Notes: a model not told the origin generated them from the letters alone. 64,000 nucleotides of DNA from Spirosoma taeanense (GCF_013127955.1 NZ_CP053435.1:5146001-5210000); one strand, 5' to 3'; shown: positions 8,799-18,135, counted from the first letter of the stretch. Made by a program: numbers and translations.

Positions 8799-9626
8799 CT
8801 AACCGCCAAAGGATCGACGGTAGTTTCGCTGCGCCTTTGTACTCAAGACAAAAATCAATCGTCCGGACACGGTCAGATAACCATCCCGCTTCTGGCTGTT
8901 ACCGCGCTGAGCCCCTGCTGAATTTGGGGAACCTCCCTTTTCCGGCCGCCGATCCGAGAGGGCCGCGGCCAGTTCGCTCATTCCTTTCCGGCTTGGATAA
9001 ACCGTGCTGACATCATCCAGGTAGTCGCTCATAACATGGGTATAAGCTCCTTCCAGATGAAGTTTAAACCCATCACCAGCCAGAACCGGCAGCCCTAACC
9101 CATAGCGCACAATGACGGGCAGACGGTTGTAGGCTACGCCTTCGGTACGCAGGCTGGCCAGGTTGTATGACCTGCCTTTATAGATGGCTCGGGGCGTCAT
9201 GTACGTAAATCCAGCCCCTGCAAACGCGTAGGGGATGCTGAAGCGATACCGATCATCGACGCGCCGAAAATCTATCTGAAGGCCCGCCCAGAGGTCGGGG
9301 TTCAGGCTGCGAAAAGATAGATTATTGTAGTCAATGCGCGTATAGCGCTGGCTGCCGTAGATGTAATACAGCTGCGCTTCGGCACGAAACGAAACTCGGT
9401 ACGTAAAGCGATAGGCAGCCGCTGCGTTCAGCGCCGTTCCTAATCGCAGATGAGCCAAGTCGCCCCATTCGTTCATGTCGCCAGCATAGCGGGTCAACCC
9501 CACGCCGGTATTTAGTAACCAGGAACCCGGCTTCTCCTGCCAGATGAGCGATCGCTGCGCGGAGGCAACGGAGATTTGGGCGAACCCCACGGCTCCCCAA
9601 AGGACACATTTCCAGTAAAGTTTCAC
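8799..9626 (-). CDS. Secreted outer-membrane beta-barrel-like protein, unknown function
   Basis: The 275-residue protein starts with a signal peptide ending SVASAQ near residue 23. The mature part alternates aromatic and polar residues in strands such as WLLNTGVGLTRYAGD and VSFRAEAQLYYIYG, as in small porin-like or OmpW-like barrels. A basic, Gly/Ser-rich stretch near residues 225-250 interrupts the last strands and may be a loop. The C-terminal VSGRLIFVLSTKAQRN is followed by a basic tail, so it does not end in the classical terminal Phe. No named family is recognised. It lies downstream of the deaminase gene, with a 138-base gap. Confidence 0.75.
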   Translation of the reverse strand: MKLYWKCVLWGAVGFAQISVASAQRSLIWQEKPGSWLLNTGVGLTRYAGDMNEWGDLAHLRLGTALNAAAAYRFTYRVSFRAEAQLYYIYGSQRYTRIDYNNLSFRSLNPDLWAGLQIDFRRVDDRYRFSIPYAFAGAGFTYMTPRAIYKGRSYNLASLRTEGVAYNRLPVIVRYGLGLPVLAGDGFKLHLEGAYTHVMSDYLDDVSTVYPSRKGMSELAAALSDRRPEKGGSPNSAGAQRGNSQKRDGYLTVSGRLIFVLSTKAQRNYRRSFGG

Positions 9627-9764
9627 AATGTCAGTTTGTTACGGTAGAGATACTCCCGACAAAGTAAACGCTTTACGGACCTGATCAAAGCCTATTGGTT
9701 ACAAGGGCCAGCAAGCACGCCTTTTTATTTCGCAAACGGTCAATTATCCTGTAAATCAATAGAT

Positions 9765-10199
9765 TTACAACTCACCAATGTCTTCATGCCACAGGGTGGG
9801 CTTATCGGCAATGAATTGGTTCATCATCTCTACGCACTCCGGCAGGTCAAGGTCAATCACTTCGACGCCATGCTGTTCCATGAATTCCCGCGCACCGGGA
9901 AACGTCCGGGACTCGCCCACGATCACCTTCGGAATTTTGAACTGCACAATCGTACCCGCACACATATAGCAGGGCATCAGCGTTGAGTAAATGACCGTAT
10001 CGCGGAATGAGCCGACGCGCCCTGCGTTATTCAGACAATCCATTTCGCCGTGCAGAATCGGGTTATCTTCCTGCACCCGTTTGTTATGGCCCGATGCCAC
10101 CAGTTTACCGTTTTTCACTAACGCCGACCCAATCGGAATCCCCCCTTCGCTCAGACTTTTGCGGGCCTGCCGGATGGCCTCCTGCATAAATTCATCCAT
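9765..10199 (-). CDS. Fcy1-like cytosine/nucleoside deaminase
   Basis: A zinc deaminase of the cytidine deaminase superfamily with 144 residues. HGEMDCL near residue 50 supplies the zinc His and catalytic Glu, and MPCYMCAG near residue 80 supplies the two zinc Cys. The tail ending ADKPTLWHEDIGEL is strikingly like the C-terminus of yeast cytosine deaminase Fcy1, and DTVIYSTLMPCYMC also fits that branch better than tRNA-specific TadA. Cytosine salvage is therefore the favoured role; general nucleoside deaminase is the safe call. It lies 70 bases downstream of rnr, behind a terminator. Confidence 0.88.
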   Translation of the reverse strand: MDEFMQEAIRQARKSLSEGGIPIGSALVKNGKLVASGHNKRVQEDNPILHGEMDCLNNAGRVGSFRDTVIYSTLMPCYMCAGTIVQFKIPKVIVGESRTFPGAREFMEQHGVEVIDLDLPECVEMMNQFIADKPTLWHEDIGEL

Positions 10200-10225
10200 A
10201 GTTCTTAAAAGCTGATTTTAAACGA

Positions 10226-10257
10226 AAACGCCCGGCAAGCGAACCAACCGGGCGTTT
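10226..10257 (-). terminator. Terminator after rnr
   Basis: A perfect 10-bp stem (10226-10235 with 10248-10257) is followed on the minus strand by a T-rich stretch, between the rnr stop and the deaminase gene. Confidence 0.8.
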
Positions 10258-10269
10258 GATTTAATCCTT

Positions 10270-12741
10270 CTATCGCCGTCCGCGACCTCCGCGCCGGTTC
10301 TCGCCCTTGGCCGCCGTCCCTTCTGTACGGCCAGCACTGCTGCCACGCCGGGATGATGACGCACGCGGACCAGCCGACCGCGAACTCCGGTCTTCGTCGC
10401 GCCGACCCGACCGCCGACCTGCACTCGAATCAGTAGCCCGACCAGCTTTGTCGCTCACCAGCGCGAAGTCCATGCTACGGCGCGCCAGGTTTGTTTCTTT
10501 CACGCGCACTTCCACCTGATCGCCGAAGGTAAACATCTTCTTGTGCCGCTGGCCGATGATGCGGTAGTTCTCTTTGTCGAACTCGTAATAATCATCGCTC
10601 AGGTCCTGCATCCGCACGAGACCTTCGCAACTGTTTTCCGTGATTTCCACAAAGATTCCGAACTCGGTCACGCCTGAAATGACGCCCTCAAATGTCCGAT
10701 TGGGGTCCATCCGGCTCATGAACTCGACCTGCTTGTACTTAATGCTGGCCCGCTCGGCATCAGAAGCCATTTTTTCCCGATTCGACGAGTGTTTGCATTT
10801 TTCCTCGTATTCCTCGCGATCACCGGGTTTGCCTTTGTTCAGGTAATGCTGCAGCAGACGGTGGGCCATCATATCCGGATAGCGCCGGATGGGCGACGTA
10901 AAGTGCGAATACCGCCGGAACGCCAGACCAAAGTGGCCGATGTCTTCGGTACTGTAGCGCGCCTTGGACATGGTCCGAACGGCCAGTTGCTGAAGCATAT
11001 TGGCTTCGGGACGCCCTTCGATACTCGCCATAAACTGGTTCATCGAGTTCGATAGATGCTCCTCGTCCACTTTTAGCCGGAAGCCCAGCCGACCGGCGAA
11101 GTCGGCAAACTGCCGCAGCTTATCTTCGTCGGGGCCTTCGTGAACGCGGTACACCATCGTATTTTCTTCCCCGTTCTTATTCTGCTTCGACAGCGTGTGG
11201 ACGAACTCAGCTACACGCTTATTCGCCAGCAGCATAAACTCTTCGATGAGTTTATTGGTATCCTGCCGAATCTTTGGGTAAACCGACAGCGGCACGCCGT
11301 TTTCGTCCAGTTTGAACCGTACTTCAACCGTCTCGAAGTTGATTGCCCCGTGTTTGAAACGTTCATCGCGAAGTTTGTAGGCAAGCTCGTTCAGCAGCCG
11401 AAGTTCTTCGAGGTAATCGCCGTTGCTGTTATTCAGAATATCCTGCGCTTCTTCGTACGAAAACCGCCGGTCGGAGTGAGTTGCCGTACGACCAAACCAT
11501 TCGTTCACAATGCGGGCGTCGGGCGTTAGCTCAAACACCGCCGAGAAGGTCAGCTTATCTTCGTTGGGCCGGAGCGAACACAGGCCGTTCGAGAGCTTCT
11601 CGGGCAGCATTGGCACGACGCGGTCAACCAGATACACGGATGTAGCTCGTTTAAAGGCTTCTTCCTCAAGTTTTGAGCCGGGCCGGACGTAATGCGTTAC
11701 GTCGGCGATGTGAACACCAATTTCATAATTGCCATTGTCGAGCATCTGCACCGATAAGGCGTCGTCAAAATCCTTCGCATCGACCGGGTCAATCGTAAAG
11801 GTTGTGACTTCGCGCATATCGCGCCGGTTCGCCAGATCCTGCTCCGTAATTGTGGTGGGAATGGCCTCGGCCTCCTGTTCTACGTCCTCCGGGAAATGAA
11901 TCGGCAGTCCGAATTCCGCCAGGATCGCGTGCATTTCGGTATTGTTATCCCCGGCTGCGCCCAAAATAGTGACAACTTCGCCCTCAAAGCGCTGTTTGCT
12001 GGTATTCGGATCAGGAAACTTGGTTAGTCGAACAATGACTTTATCGTCGTTAGTAGCACCACCCAGCTTTTCTTTCGGGATATAGATATCGTCGTAAATC
12101 TTCTTACTGTCGGCAATGACGTAGCCATAAGTCGGCCATACTTCAATACGCCCTACCAGTTCGGTGCGGCCCCGTTCAATGACACTGGCAACCTTCCCTT
12201 CAATGCGCCGACCCCGATTCCGTGAATCCGTAAAGCGAACTACCCGCACCCGGTCGCCATCAACGGCTCCGTTGAGGTCTTCGGTCGATACCCAGATGTC
12301 ATCGTTACGATCACCGCGAATGCCATTGGCCGTATTAGGAATTACAAACGCAAACCGCGAATTGACGTGGTCGACCACGCCCTCGATCAGGTTAGCGTCA
12401 GCATCGGCGCGGTAGCTGCCATCGGGCTGACGTACCAGTGTACCTTCTTCGGTCAGTTCGCCGATCAGGCCGTGCATGATTAGCTTCATTCGCCGGTCGC
12501 TGGTTTCAAAATGGTCCAGAACCTGCTCCTGCGTAAACGACTGCTCATCGTTGATCTGAAAAAACGCTATTAAGTCGTTTTTCAGTTCGTCGAGGAAAGA
12601 ATCAGCCTGTTGAATAGGTCGCCCCATTCCAGCATGTCCTTTACCCGGTTTTTCCAGCCCCTTTTCGCGGGGACGCGCCGTACTGGACGGTCCGCTGCCG
12701 GGCCGGTTGTATTTATTTTGCTTTGGTTTTCCGTTTCTCAT
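10270..12741 (-). CDS. rnr: Ribonuclease R
   Basis: A processive 3'-5' exoribonuclease that degrades structured RNA. The order is a basic N-terminal tail, winged helix (residues about 50-120), cold-shock domains (about 120-290), RNB catalytic domain with TIDPVDAKDFDDAL near residue 330 and HFTSPIRRYPD near 620, S1 domain with FEGVISGVTEFGIFVE near 700, and a Lys/Arg/Gly-rich tail ending GGRGRR. I chose ATG 12741 (823 residues). An in-frame GTG at 12774 would add 11 residues, but it overlaps the end of the decayed exonuclease frame. A 6-bp inverted repeat at 12749-12766 lies just before the ATG. Confidence 0.95.
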   Translation of the reverse strand: MRNGKPKQNKYNRPGSGPSSTARPREKGLEKPGKGHAGMGRPIQQADSFLDELKNDLIAFFQINDEQSFTQEQVLDHFETSDRRMKLIMHGLIGELTEEGTLVRQPDGSYRADADANLIEGVVDHVNSRFAFVIPNTANGIRGDRNDDIWVSTEDLNGAVDGDRVRVVRFTDSRNRGRRIEGKVASVIERGRTELVGRIEVWPTYGYVIADSKKIYDDIYIPKEKLGGATNDDKVIVRLTKFPDPNTSKQRFEGEVVTILGAAGDNNTEMHAILAEFGLPIHFPEDVEQEAEAIPTTITEQDLANRRDMREVTTFTIDPVDAKDFDDALSVQMLDNGNYEIGVHIADVTHYVRPGSKLEEEAFKRATSVYLVDRVVPMLPEKLSNGLCSLRPNEDKLTFSAVFELTPDARIVNEWFGRTATHSDRRFSYEEAQDILNNSNGDYLEELRLLNELAYKLRDERFKHGAINFETVEVRFKLDENGVPLSVYPKIRQDTNKLIEEFMLLANKRVAEFVHTLSKQNKNGEENTMVYRVHEGPDEDKLRQFADFAGRLGFRLKVDEEHLSNSMNQFMASIEGRPEANMLQQLAVRTMSKARYSTEDIGHFGLAFRRYSHFTSPIRRYPDMMAHRLLQHYLNKGKPGDREEYEEKCKHSSNREKMASDAERASIKYKQVEFMSRMDPNRTFEGVISGVTEFGIFVEITENSCEGLVRMQDLSDDYYEFDKENYRIIGQRHKKMFTFGDQVEVRVKETNLARRSMDFALVSDKAGRATDSSAGRRSGRRDEDRSSRSAGPRASSSRRGSSAGRTEGTAAKGENRRGGRGRR

Positions 12742-12748
12742 ATAGTTT

Positions 12749-12766
12749 GCCCGTATTATAACGGGC
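12749..12766. repeat. Inverted repeat in the rnr leader
   Basis: GCCCGT and ACGGGC flank a six-base AT core (TATAAT on the minus strand), ending seven bases before the rnr ATG. It could be a small leader hairpin or an operator. Confidence 0.4.
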
Positions 12767-13187
12767 TTAATCACTTAAAATAATAGGCTCGTCAGCCACG
12801 AGCGGGGCGCCTACCAGGCGCAGATAAACCTGCACAAGTACTACTACTGAATCCCAGGCATACTGTTTGATTCGGCCAATCATGTTCGCGGTACTAGACT
12901 TCGCTGGTCCGATTACTAAGTCATTCAAGCGGGCAGGTAGGCACATTCAGCGTGGCGGCCAGCAGATCGAGCGACACAAAATGCCGTTTGTCGCTAAACT
13001 GCCCGTGTTCCAGCGTATCCTGATGGGTAACCTCCCAGGGCTTTTTACCTGAAATCTGCAAAGCCGGCGGTAACGGCAGGCCATTGACCATCAGGCGCCG
13101 GCACAAGTACAGGTAGCCAAATTCCTTCTTTACGTCAATAAACAAGAAGTTCTTGAGTCGGCGTTTCCAGGAGACGGATGGGGGCAT
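12767..13187 (-). pseudogene. Decayed PolB-like 3'-5' exonuclease gene
   Basis: The frame from 13187 opens with a segment like the family N-terminus (RLKNFLFIDV), then jumps straight to LYLCRRLMVNGLPLP, ALQISGKKPWEV and VSLDLLAATLNVP. In intact Bacteroidota predicted 3'-5' exonucleases these blocks come much later, so roughly 100-150 codons are missing. The same frame then meets TGA at 12921-12923 and an in-frame TAG further on while still reading family-like residues (SNRTSEV, YREHDWP). After one more frameshift the C-terminus reads IKQYAWDSVVVLVQVYLRL and stops at TAA 12767. An internal deletion, two stops and a frameshift make it non-functional. It sits between a conserved hypothetical gene and rnr. 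Confidence 0.85.
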
Positions 13188-13202
13188 AGGCGCATTTTGT
13201 CG

Positions 13203-13607
13203 TTATTCGTGTAAAATCCCTTCCAGTCCGAGCGCGGGAACCGTAACGAGATTTTCTTCGACTATGCTGTCAGGCACAAAAATAAACTTTTTGTCAAATA
13301 CCTGATTATCAATATAGTAGCTTACCCAGTATTCGTTGTTAAGGTGAAATACATCGGGCATGATTGTCTCAACAACCTCGTGTGCGCCCGGCTGCACCTC
13401 CGCAAAGAAATGCCGCAGGGTTGACGTTTTCTGTTCCTCCTCGTCTTTTTTGCCGTAGCCTTTCGACGTAACGAATACGGTTTTAATAGGTACAGTATTC
13501 TGATTAATCAAATAAACCTGCCAATCGTATTCACCGGTAAGATTCTCCTTACGGGCGATAACCACCTGAACGCCCTCCACAGGCAAAAAATTAATGTCTT
13601 TCTTCAT
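13203..13607 (-). CDS. Conserved hypothetical protein
   Basis: A soluble, acidic 134-residue protein with no signal peptide or membrane segment. It appears mostly beta-stranded: VQVVIARKENL, YDWQVYLINQN and VPIKTVFVTSKGYG resemble an immunoglobulin-like or C2-like sandwich. I recognise no named domain. It lies 32 bases after lipB on the same strand and 15 bases before the exonuclease pseudogene, so it is probably in one transcript with lipB and rnr. Confidence 0.75.
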   Translation of the reverse strand: MKKDINFLPVEGVQVVIARKENLTGEYDWQVYLINQNTVPIKTVFVTSKGYGKKDEEEQKTSTLRHFFAEVQPGAHEVVETIMPDVFHLNNEYWVSYYIDNQVFDKKFIFVPDSIVEENLVTVPALGLEGILHE

Positions 13608-13639
13608 TGTCCATTCACAGAACGCAGCGATGTACTCAC

Positions 13640-14380
13640 TTAAACCTGCGTTTCAATATTAAGAACCAACTCCATTTCGAACAACTGCGCCAGATGCCGC
13701 CGAACATAGCCAGCCACTTCTTCCAGCGATACGTCGCGGCTCAGTTCGGCTGCCAGCGACGTAACAGCCTTGTCGGCGATGCCGCAGGGGACAATATGGC
13801 TAAAATATGATAAATCTGTGTTGACGTTCAAAGCAAAACCATGCATCGTTACCCAACGGCTCGCCTTAACGCCCATGGCGCAGATTTTACGGGGGCAAGG
13901 GCCTCCATTATGGTCCAGCCATACGCCCGTCAGCCCGTCAATCCGGCCAGCGCTCAGACCGTAGTCGGCCAGCGTCAGGATAATGCTTTCTTCCAGCAAC
14001 CGCATGTAGCGGTGAATATCCGTAAAGAAGTTATCCAGGTCCAGAATCGGGTAGCCAACCAACTGGCCGGGGCCATGGTACGTAATGTCGCCACCCCGCC
14101 GGATTTTATAGAACGTTGCACCCAGCTCGTTCGTCAGCCGGTTTTCGTCAACCAGCAGATTGTTTTCGTGGCCGCTCGTGCCGAGTGTATAGACGTGCGG
14201 ATGCTGACAAAACAAGAGGTAATTCGGCGTTGGCTGCTGCTCGTCGGCCGCCCGTGACCGATTCTGCAATTTCTGGCTAACGATCTCCGCAAACAGACGC
14301 TCCTGTTCATCCCAGGCGCTCTGATAGTCAACCATGCCTAACTCCCGAACCTCAACTTGTTTATTCGCCCGACTATTCAT
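13640..14380 (-). CDS. lipB: Octanoyl-[acyl-carrier-protein]:protein N-octanoyltransferase (LipB)
   Basis: LipB moves octanoyl from acyl carrier protein to lipoyl domains, the first step of endogenous lipoate synthesis, which supplies the complexes served by the lpdA product. The 246 residues include RRGGDITYHGPGQLVGYPI near 95 (the LipB signature), the catalytic Cys/Lys pair in KICAMGVKAS near 170, and HGFALNV. The first 40 residues are longer than in the E. coli protein. The start at 14380 lies about 90 bases from the divergent YraN start. No lipA is present in this window. Confidence 0.94.
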   Translation of the reverse strand: MNSRANKQVEVRELGMVDYQSAWDEQERLFAEIVSQKLQNRSRAADEQQPTPNYLLFCQHPHVYTLGTSGHENNLLVDENRLTNELGATFYKIRRGGDITYHGPGQLVGYPILDLDNFFTDIHRYMRLLEESIILTLADYGLSAGRIDGLTGVWLDHNGGPCPRKICAMGVKASRWVTMHGFALNVNTDLSYFSHIVPCGIADKAVTSLAAELSRDVSLEEVAGYVRRHLAQLFEMELVLNIETQV

Positions 14381-14469
14381 TGCTTTACAAAAATGCGGTC
14401 TTCCGCTCCCCTGACAACAACGGGGCGTTCGGCTTCGTTCGATTCCTTATTTTACTCCAGACCCCACCC

Positions 14470-14823
14470 ATGGCCCAGCACAACGAAACCGGCAAACAGG
14501 GCGAAGCCGAGGCCGTTCGCTATCTGCAGGATAAAGGCTACGAAATTCTGACCCGAAATTACCGCTATCAACACGCCGAAATCGACCTGATTGCTCAGAA
14601 AGGAAAGCTGCTTGTTTTTGCCGAGGTCAAAACCCGCACTAACATTAGCTACGGCAACCCCGAGGAATTTGTCAACTACACCAAAGCCCGACTTGTTATG
14701 AAGGCTGCCGAACAGTACATCTTCGCCCAAAACTGGCAATTCGATGTTCGGTTTGATATTGTGGCCGTAACCAAGACAGGCATCGAACTCCGCATCCGCC
14801 ATATTGAAGATGCGTTTTGTTAA
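14470..14823 (+). CDS. YraN family protein (UPF0102, endonuclease-like fold)
   Basis: A 117-residue protein when started at ATG 14470. The open frame extends upstream to 14380, but those codons overlap the lipB start region and do not resemble the family. The motif order GKQGEAEAVRYLQDKGY, NYRYQHAEIDLIAQ and LLVFAEVKTR matches UPF0102, a restriction-endonuclease-like fold with Glu, Asp, and ExK metal-site residues. The cellular role is not established; links to recombination or repair have been proposed. Confidence 0.92.
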   Translation: MAQHNETGKQGEAEAVRYLQDKGYEILTRNYRYQHAEIDLIAQKGKLLVFAEVKTRTNISYGNPEEFVNYTKARLVMKAAEQYIFAQNWQFDVRFDIVAVTKTGIELRIRHIEDAFC

Positions 14824-14984
14824 AATCCGGGACATTGGGATCTGAATAGAAGGGGGTTAGCCTACCCACTTAAGATAGCTATCAGCTAACGCCCGGCTCT
14901 TTTTATTTAATCCGGTTTTAAGAATTTTATTGAGGTCTTCTGCGTTTTATAAGAGCACTTACCTGCGAACTTCAACAGATATCT

Positions 14985-16460
14985 ATGAGAACATTTCGCG
15001 TTTTGCGCCCTGCACTGTTACTGGCAGTTTCCGGCGCGTTTTTGATGACTTCGTGTAAGAAGGAGAACGACGTTACGCCTGCTCAGTCATCAAACCCTTC
15101 ATCAACGACCTCGGCAGTAGCCACGACTTCCGAAGTGAACAACTGGATACTGGAAAACATGAAGGTGTATTATTACTGGAACGATAAAATTCCTGCCAAC
15201 CCAGACAAGGCACAGACGCCTGGTACTTTCTTTGAGTCTTTGCTGTATAAATACAACGTGACATCAAACCCAACCGGCGACCGGTTCTCCTGGATTCAGG
15301 AAAGTGCCGATGAGCTGAAGGCCGGTCTGAGCGGAGAATCGAAAACCACGGGTATGGAGTTCAAGCTTTACCTGCGCACGTCGGGCTCGCAGGATGTGAT
15401 TGGTCAGGTATTATACGTTCTGCCGGGGTCGCCTGCTGCTCAGGCAGGTATGAAACGCGGTAATATTTTTTATAAGGTGAATAACACTGCGCTAACGACT
15501 ACCAATTATAGCGACTTGCTATATGGCGCAGGTGATACCAAAACCTATACACTCGCTAAAATCGACAATACAGGGCTGGTGAATACGGATGAGACAAAAT
15601 CCATTACCTCCGTCGTCTTCCAGGAAAATCCGGTGTATATGGATTCGGTGTATACTATTGGCGCTAAAAAGATTGGCTATCTGGTTTACAACCAGTTTGT
15701 GCCGGGCCCGAATGGCAGCAGCGTCGCCACCTACGACCAGCAGCTTGATGCCATTTTTGGGAAGTTTAAGTCGAAGGGCGTTAACGAGTTGGTACTTGAT
15801 TTCCGGTATAATCCCGGTGGCTATGTATCGTCGGCTACCCTGATTGGCAGCCTGATTGCCAAGAACGTGGCAACCAAGTCGGTCTTTGTTCGTAAAGAGT
15901 GGAACGCGCTCATTACGCCGGAGTTGCAGAAACAGTACGGTGCCGACTTCTTTTACGATTACCTGCAGCAAAAAGCCAATAACATTGGCGCTAATTTGAA
16001 TCAGGTATATGTGCTCACAACGGGTAGCACAGCCTCGGCCAGCGAGCTGGTTATCAACGGCCTGAAGCCTTACATGAATCAGCAGGTGTATACAATTGGC
16101 CAGACGACCTATGGGAAGAACGTCGGTTCAATTACTATATCGGATAACACCAAACGGATTAAATGGGGCATGCAGCCTATTGTCAGCAAGTCGTTCAATA
16201 AAGATAATCAGTCTGATTACTCGACAGGCTTCAAACCAAAGGTTGAGTTTAGTGAGGGCCTTAGCCTGAAACCGCTGGGCGATATTACAGAGAAGTATCT
16301 GGCCGAGGCTATTTACCAGATCACCGGCACCCGAACGGCCCGCCGGGCGGCTACGGAAGATAAGGTTCTTCCGTCGGTTGGTTCCTCAGTGGAACGTAAA
16401 GCCGGAGGAAGCAACATGTTCTATTCGTTGCCCAGGCCCCTGCCAATGCCTGCTAACTAA
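14985..16460 (+). CDS. S41-family peptidase lipoprotein with PDZ domain
   Basis: A 491-residue carboxy-terminal-processing-type serine protease. A lipoprotein signal ends at FLMTSCKKEND, so it sits in the periplasm or on the surface. Residues about 45-110 form an N-terminal helical part, a PDZ-like domain follows with VLPGSPAAQAGMKRGN near 145-160, and the S41 core has LDFRYNPGGYVSSA near 270, the catalytic Ser in TGSTASASELVING near 345 and the Lys in TYGKNVGS near 375. The closest layout is that of Bacteroidota S41 lipoproteins of unknown substrate. Confidence 0.92.
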   Translation: MRTFRVLRPALLLAVSGAFLMTSCKKENDVTPAQSSNPSSTTSAVATTSEVNNWILENMKVYYYWNDKIPANPDKAQTPGTFFESLLYKYNVTSNPTGDRFSWIQESADELKAGLSGESKTTGMEFKLYLRTSGSQDVIGQVLYVLPGSPAAQAGMKRGNIFYKVNNTALTTTNYSDLLYGAGDTKTYTLAKIDNTGLVNTDETKSITSVVFQENPVYMDSVYTIGAKKIGYLVYNQFVPGPNGSSVATYDQQLDAIFGKFKSKGVNELVLDFRYNPGGYVSSATLIGSLIAKNVATKSVFVRKEWNALITPELQKQYGADFFYDYLQQKANNIGANLNQVYVLTTGSTASASELVINGLKPYMNQQVYTIGQTTYGKNVGSITISDNTKRIKWGMQPIVSKSFNKDNQSDYSTGFKPKVEFSEGLSLKPLGDITEKYLAEAIYQITGTRTARRAATEDKVLPSVGSSVERKAGGSNMFYSLPRPLPMPAN

Positions 16461-16483
16461 GTAAATGCAGTGAATGGTATAAC

Positions 16484-16509
16484 AAAAGGCAGTCTTCGGG
16501 CTGCCTTTT
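16484..16509 (+). terminator. Terminator after S41 peptidase
   Basis: A perfect 9-bp stem (AAAAGGCAG with CTGCCTTTT) and an 8-base loop lie directly after the stop codon. Confidence 0.85.
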
Positions 16510-16653
16510 GCTTGTTTTACTAAATATTTGTGCGCCAGAAGCCATTCCGGCGGCAAACAAGACATCCTGCACCAACGTTGACCATACAATGAGGCATGGG
16601 TTTTGTCTGTGTCAGTCCGTAACTTTAACATCTATCAGCAAGCTGCCAACACG

Positions 16654-18123
16654 ATGTACGAAAAAAATATAGGTACCAAGCAGAAAGCGCTACGCATCAA
16701 CCTCGACCGACGCATATACGGTTCGTTTGCTGAGATTGGGGCCGGGCAGGAAACGGCCGCTATGTTTTTTAAGGCAGGTGGCTCCTCGGGCACCATTGCT
16801 AAAACGATGTCGGCATACGACATGACCTTCAGCGATTCGATTTACGGCGTTGAAGAAAGTGGCCGTTACGTTGTTGAATCGCGGCTGGTCAAGATGCTCA
16901 ATAAAGAGTATAGTCTGCTGGAAAAGCGGTTAGCCGAAAAACGTGGCCCCGATACCACCTTCTTTGCTTTTGCCAATACGGTTGTGGCCCTGAATTATCA
17001 GAAGACCAACGATGCCCATGGCTGGATTGGCTGCCGGTTTCAGCTAACCCCCCAGGCGGGGTATAATGACGTCATTATTCACGTCCGGATGCTTGATAAT
17101 GAGAACGTATTGCAGCAGCAAGCCCTCGGCGTTATTGGCGTCAACCTGATTTACGGGTGTTACTACTACGCCAAATCACCCGAAACGCTGGTCCTGTCGC
17201 TCATGGACGACCTCGCGCCGGAGCGTATTCAGATTGATATGATCCGGTTTAGCGGTCCCGACTTTGCCGACGTAGATAACCGGCTGATGAGCCTGCATCT
17301 GGTTAAAAACGGTTTTACCGACGCGGCTCTGTTTGGTCCGGACGGACAGGTACTCCAGCCCTCCGAAGCTCTGTACAAGAAGCATATTCTGGTTATGCGC
17401 GGGCGGCTGCGCCCCGTCACGAACGTTCAGATGGATATGATTCAGAACGCACAGAAGCAGTTTAAAGCTGAAGACGACGTTGACGAAACCCGCGTGGTAT
17501 CGATGGCCGAGCTGACCCTGCATAATCTGAAAGCTAATGACCAGGGAATCGACGAGAAAGACTTTCTGGACCGGGTTGATATTCTTTGCTCGATGGGCCA
17601 GACCGTAATGATTTCCAACTACTTGGAATATTATAAACTGGTTGCTTACCTGGCCCGGCTGACCCGGCTGAAGATTGGTCTGGTATTGGGTATCCCAAAC
17701 CTGGAATACATTTTTGAAGAAGGGCATTATGAGTTTTTGCCGGGCGGCATTCTGGAGTCGTTCGCGACGCTGTTCAGCCGGAAAGTAAAGCTGTTTGTTT
17801 ACCCAACCCTAAGACAGGGACAGATTTATACGTGCAATGAGTTTCAGCTTCCGCCCACGCTGGAACCGCTGTATCAGTACCTGATTCGTAACGATAAGAT
17901 TGAGGATATTCGGGATTACAACGAACAGAATCTGCATATCTCGACCGACCATGTGCTCGAAATGATTCAGCAGGGCGAAGATGGCTGGGAGCAGATGGTG
18001 CCCGAACGCGTCGCTGAGCAAATTAAAACTAATTGCCTCTTTGGATACCCCTGCGAAGTGGAGTATGTGCCAATTGGTCAGCAGGTCCGGCAGAAGCAGG
18101 AAGAGCAAGTATCGGGCACTTAA
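16654..18123 (+). CDS. Large conserved protein of unknown function
   Basis: A soluble protein of 489 residues from ATG 16654; an upstream TTG at 16603 would add 17 codons but looks less likely. It begins MYEKNIGTKQKALRINL, followed by RIYGSFAEIGAGQETA. No signal peptide, membrane segment or catalytic motif that I know is visible. Relatives in Bacteroidota and cyanobacteria have been labelled nicotinate-nucleotide adenylyltransferase, but I do not see an HxGH nucleotidyltransferase motif, so I do not adopt that name. It is monocistronic and ends at a strong convergent terminator. Confidence 0.85.
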   Translation: MYEKNIGTKQKALRINLDRRIYGSFAEIGAGQETAAMFFKAGGSSGTIAKTMSAYDMTFSDSIYGVEESGRYVVESRLVKMLNKEYSLLEKRLAEKRGPDTTFFAFANTVVALNYQKTNDAHGWIGCRFQLTPQAGYNDVIIHVRMLDNENVLQQQALGVIGVNLIYGCYYYAKSPETLVLSLMDDLAPERIQIDMIRFSGPDFADVDNRLMSLHLVKNGFTDAALFGPDGQVLQPSEALYKKHILVMRGRLRPVTNVQMDMIQNAQKQFKAEDDVDETRVVSMAELTLHNLKANDQGIDEKDFLDRVDILCSMGQTVMISNYLEYYKLVAYLARLTRLKIGLVLGIPNLEYIFEEGHYEFLPGGILESFATLFSRKVKLFVYPTLRQGQIYTCNEFQLPPTLEPLYQYLIRNDKIEDIRDYNEQNLHISTDHVLEMIQQGEDGWEQMVPERVAEQIKTNCLFGYPCEVEYVPIGQQVRQKQEEQVSGT

Positions 18124-18135
18124 TTGTTACCACAG

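Noticed and set aside
16654..18123. Nicotinate-nucleotide adenylyltransferase label for the large unknown protein
   Set aside because: No HxGH or nucleotidyltransferase motif is visible, so the label used for some relatives is not adopted.
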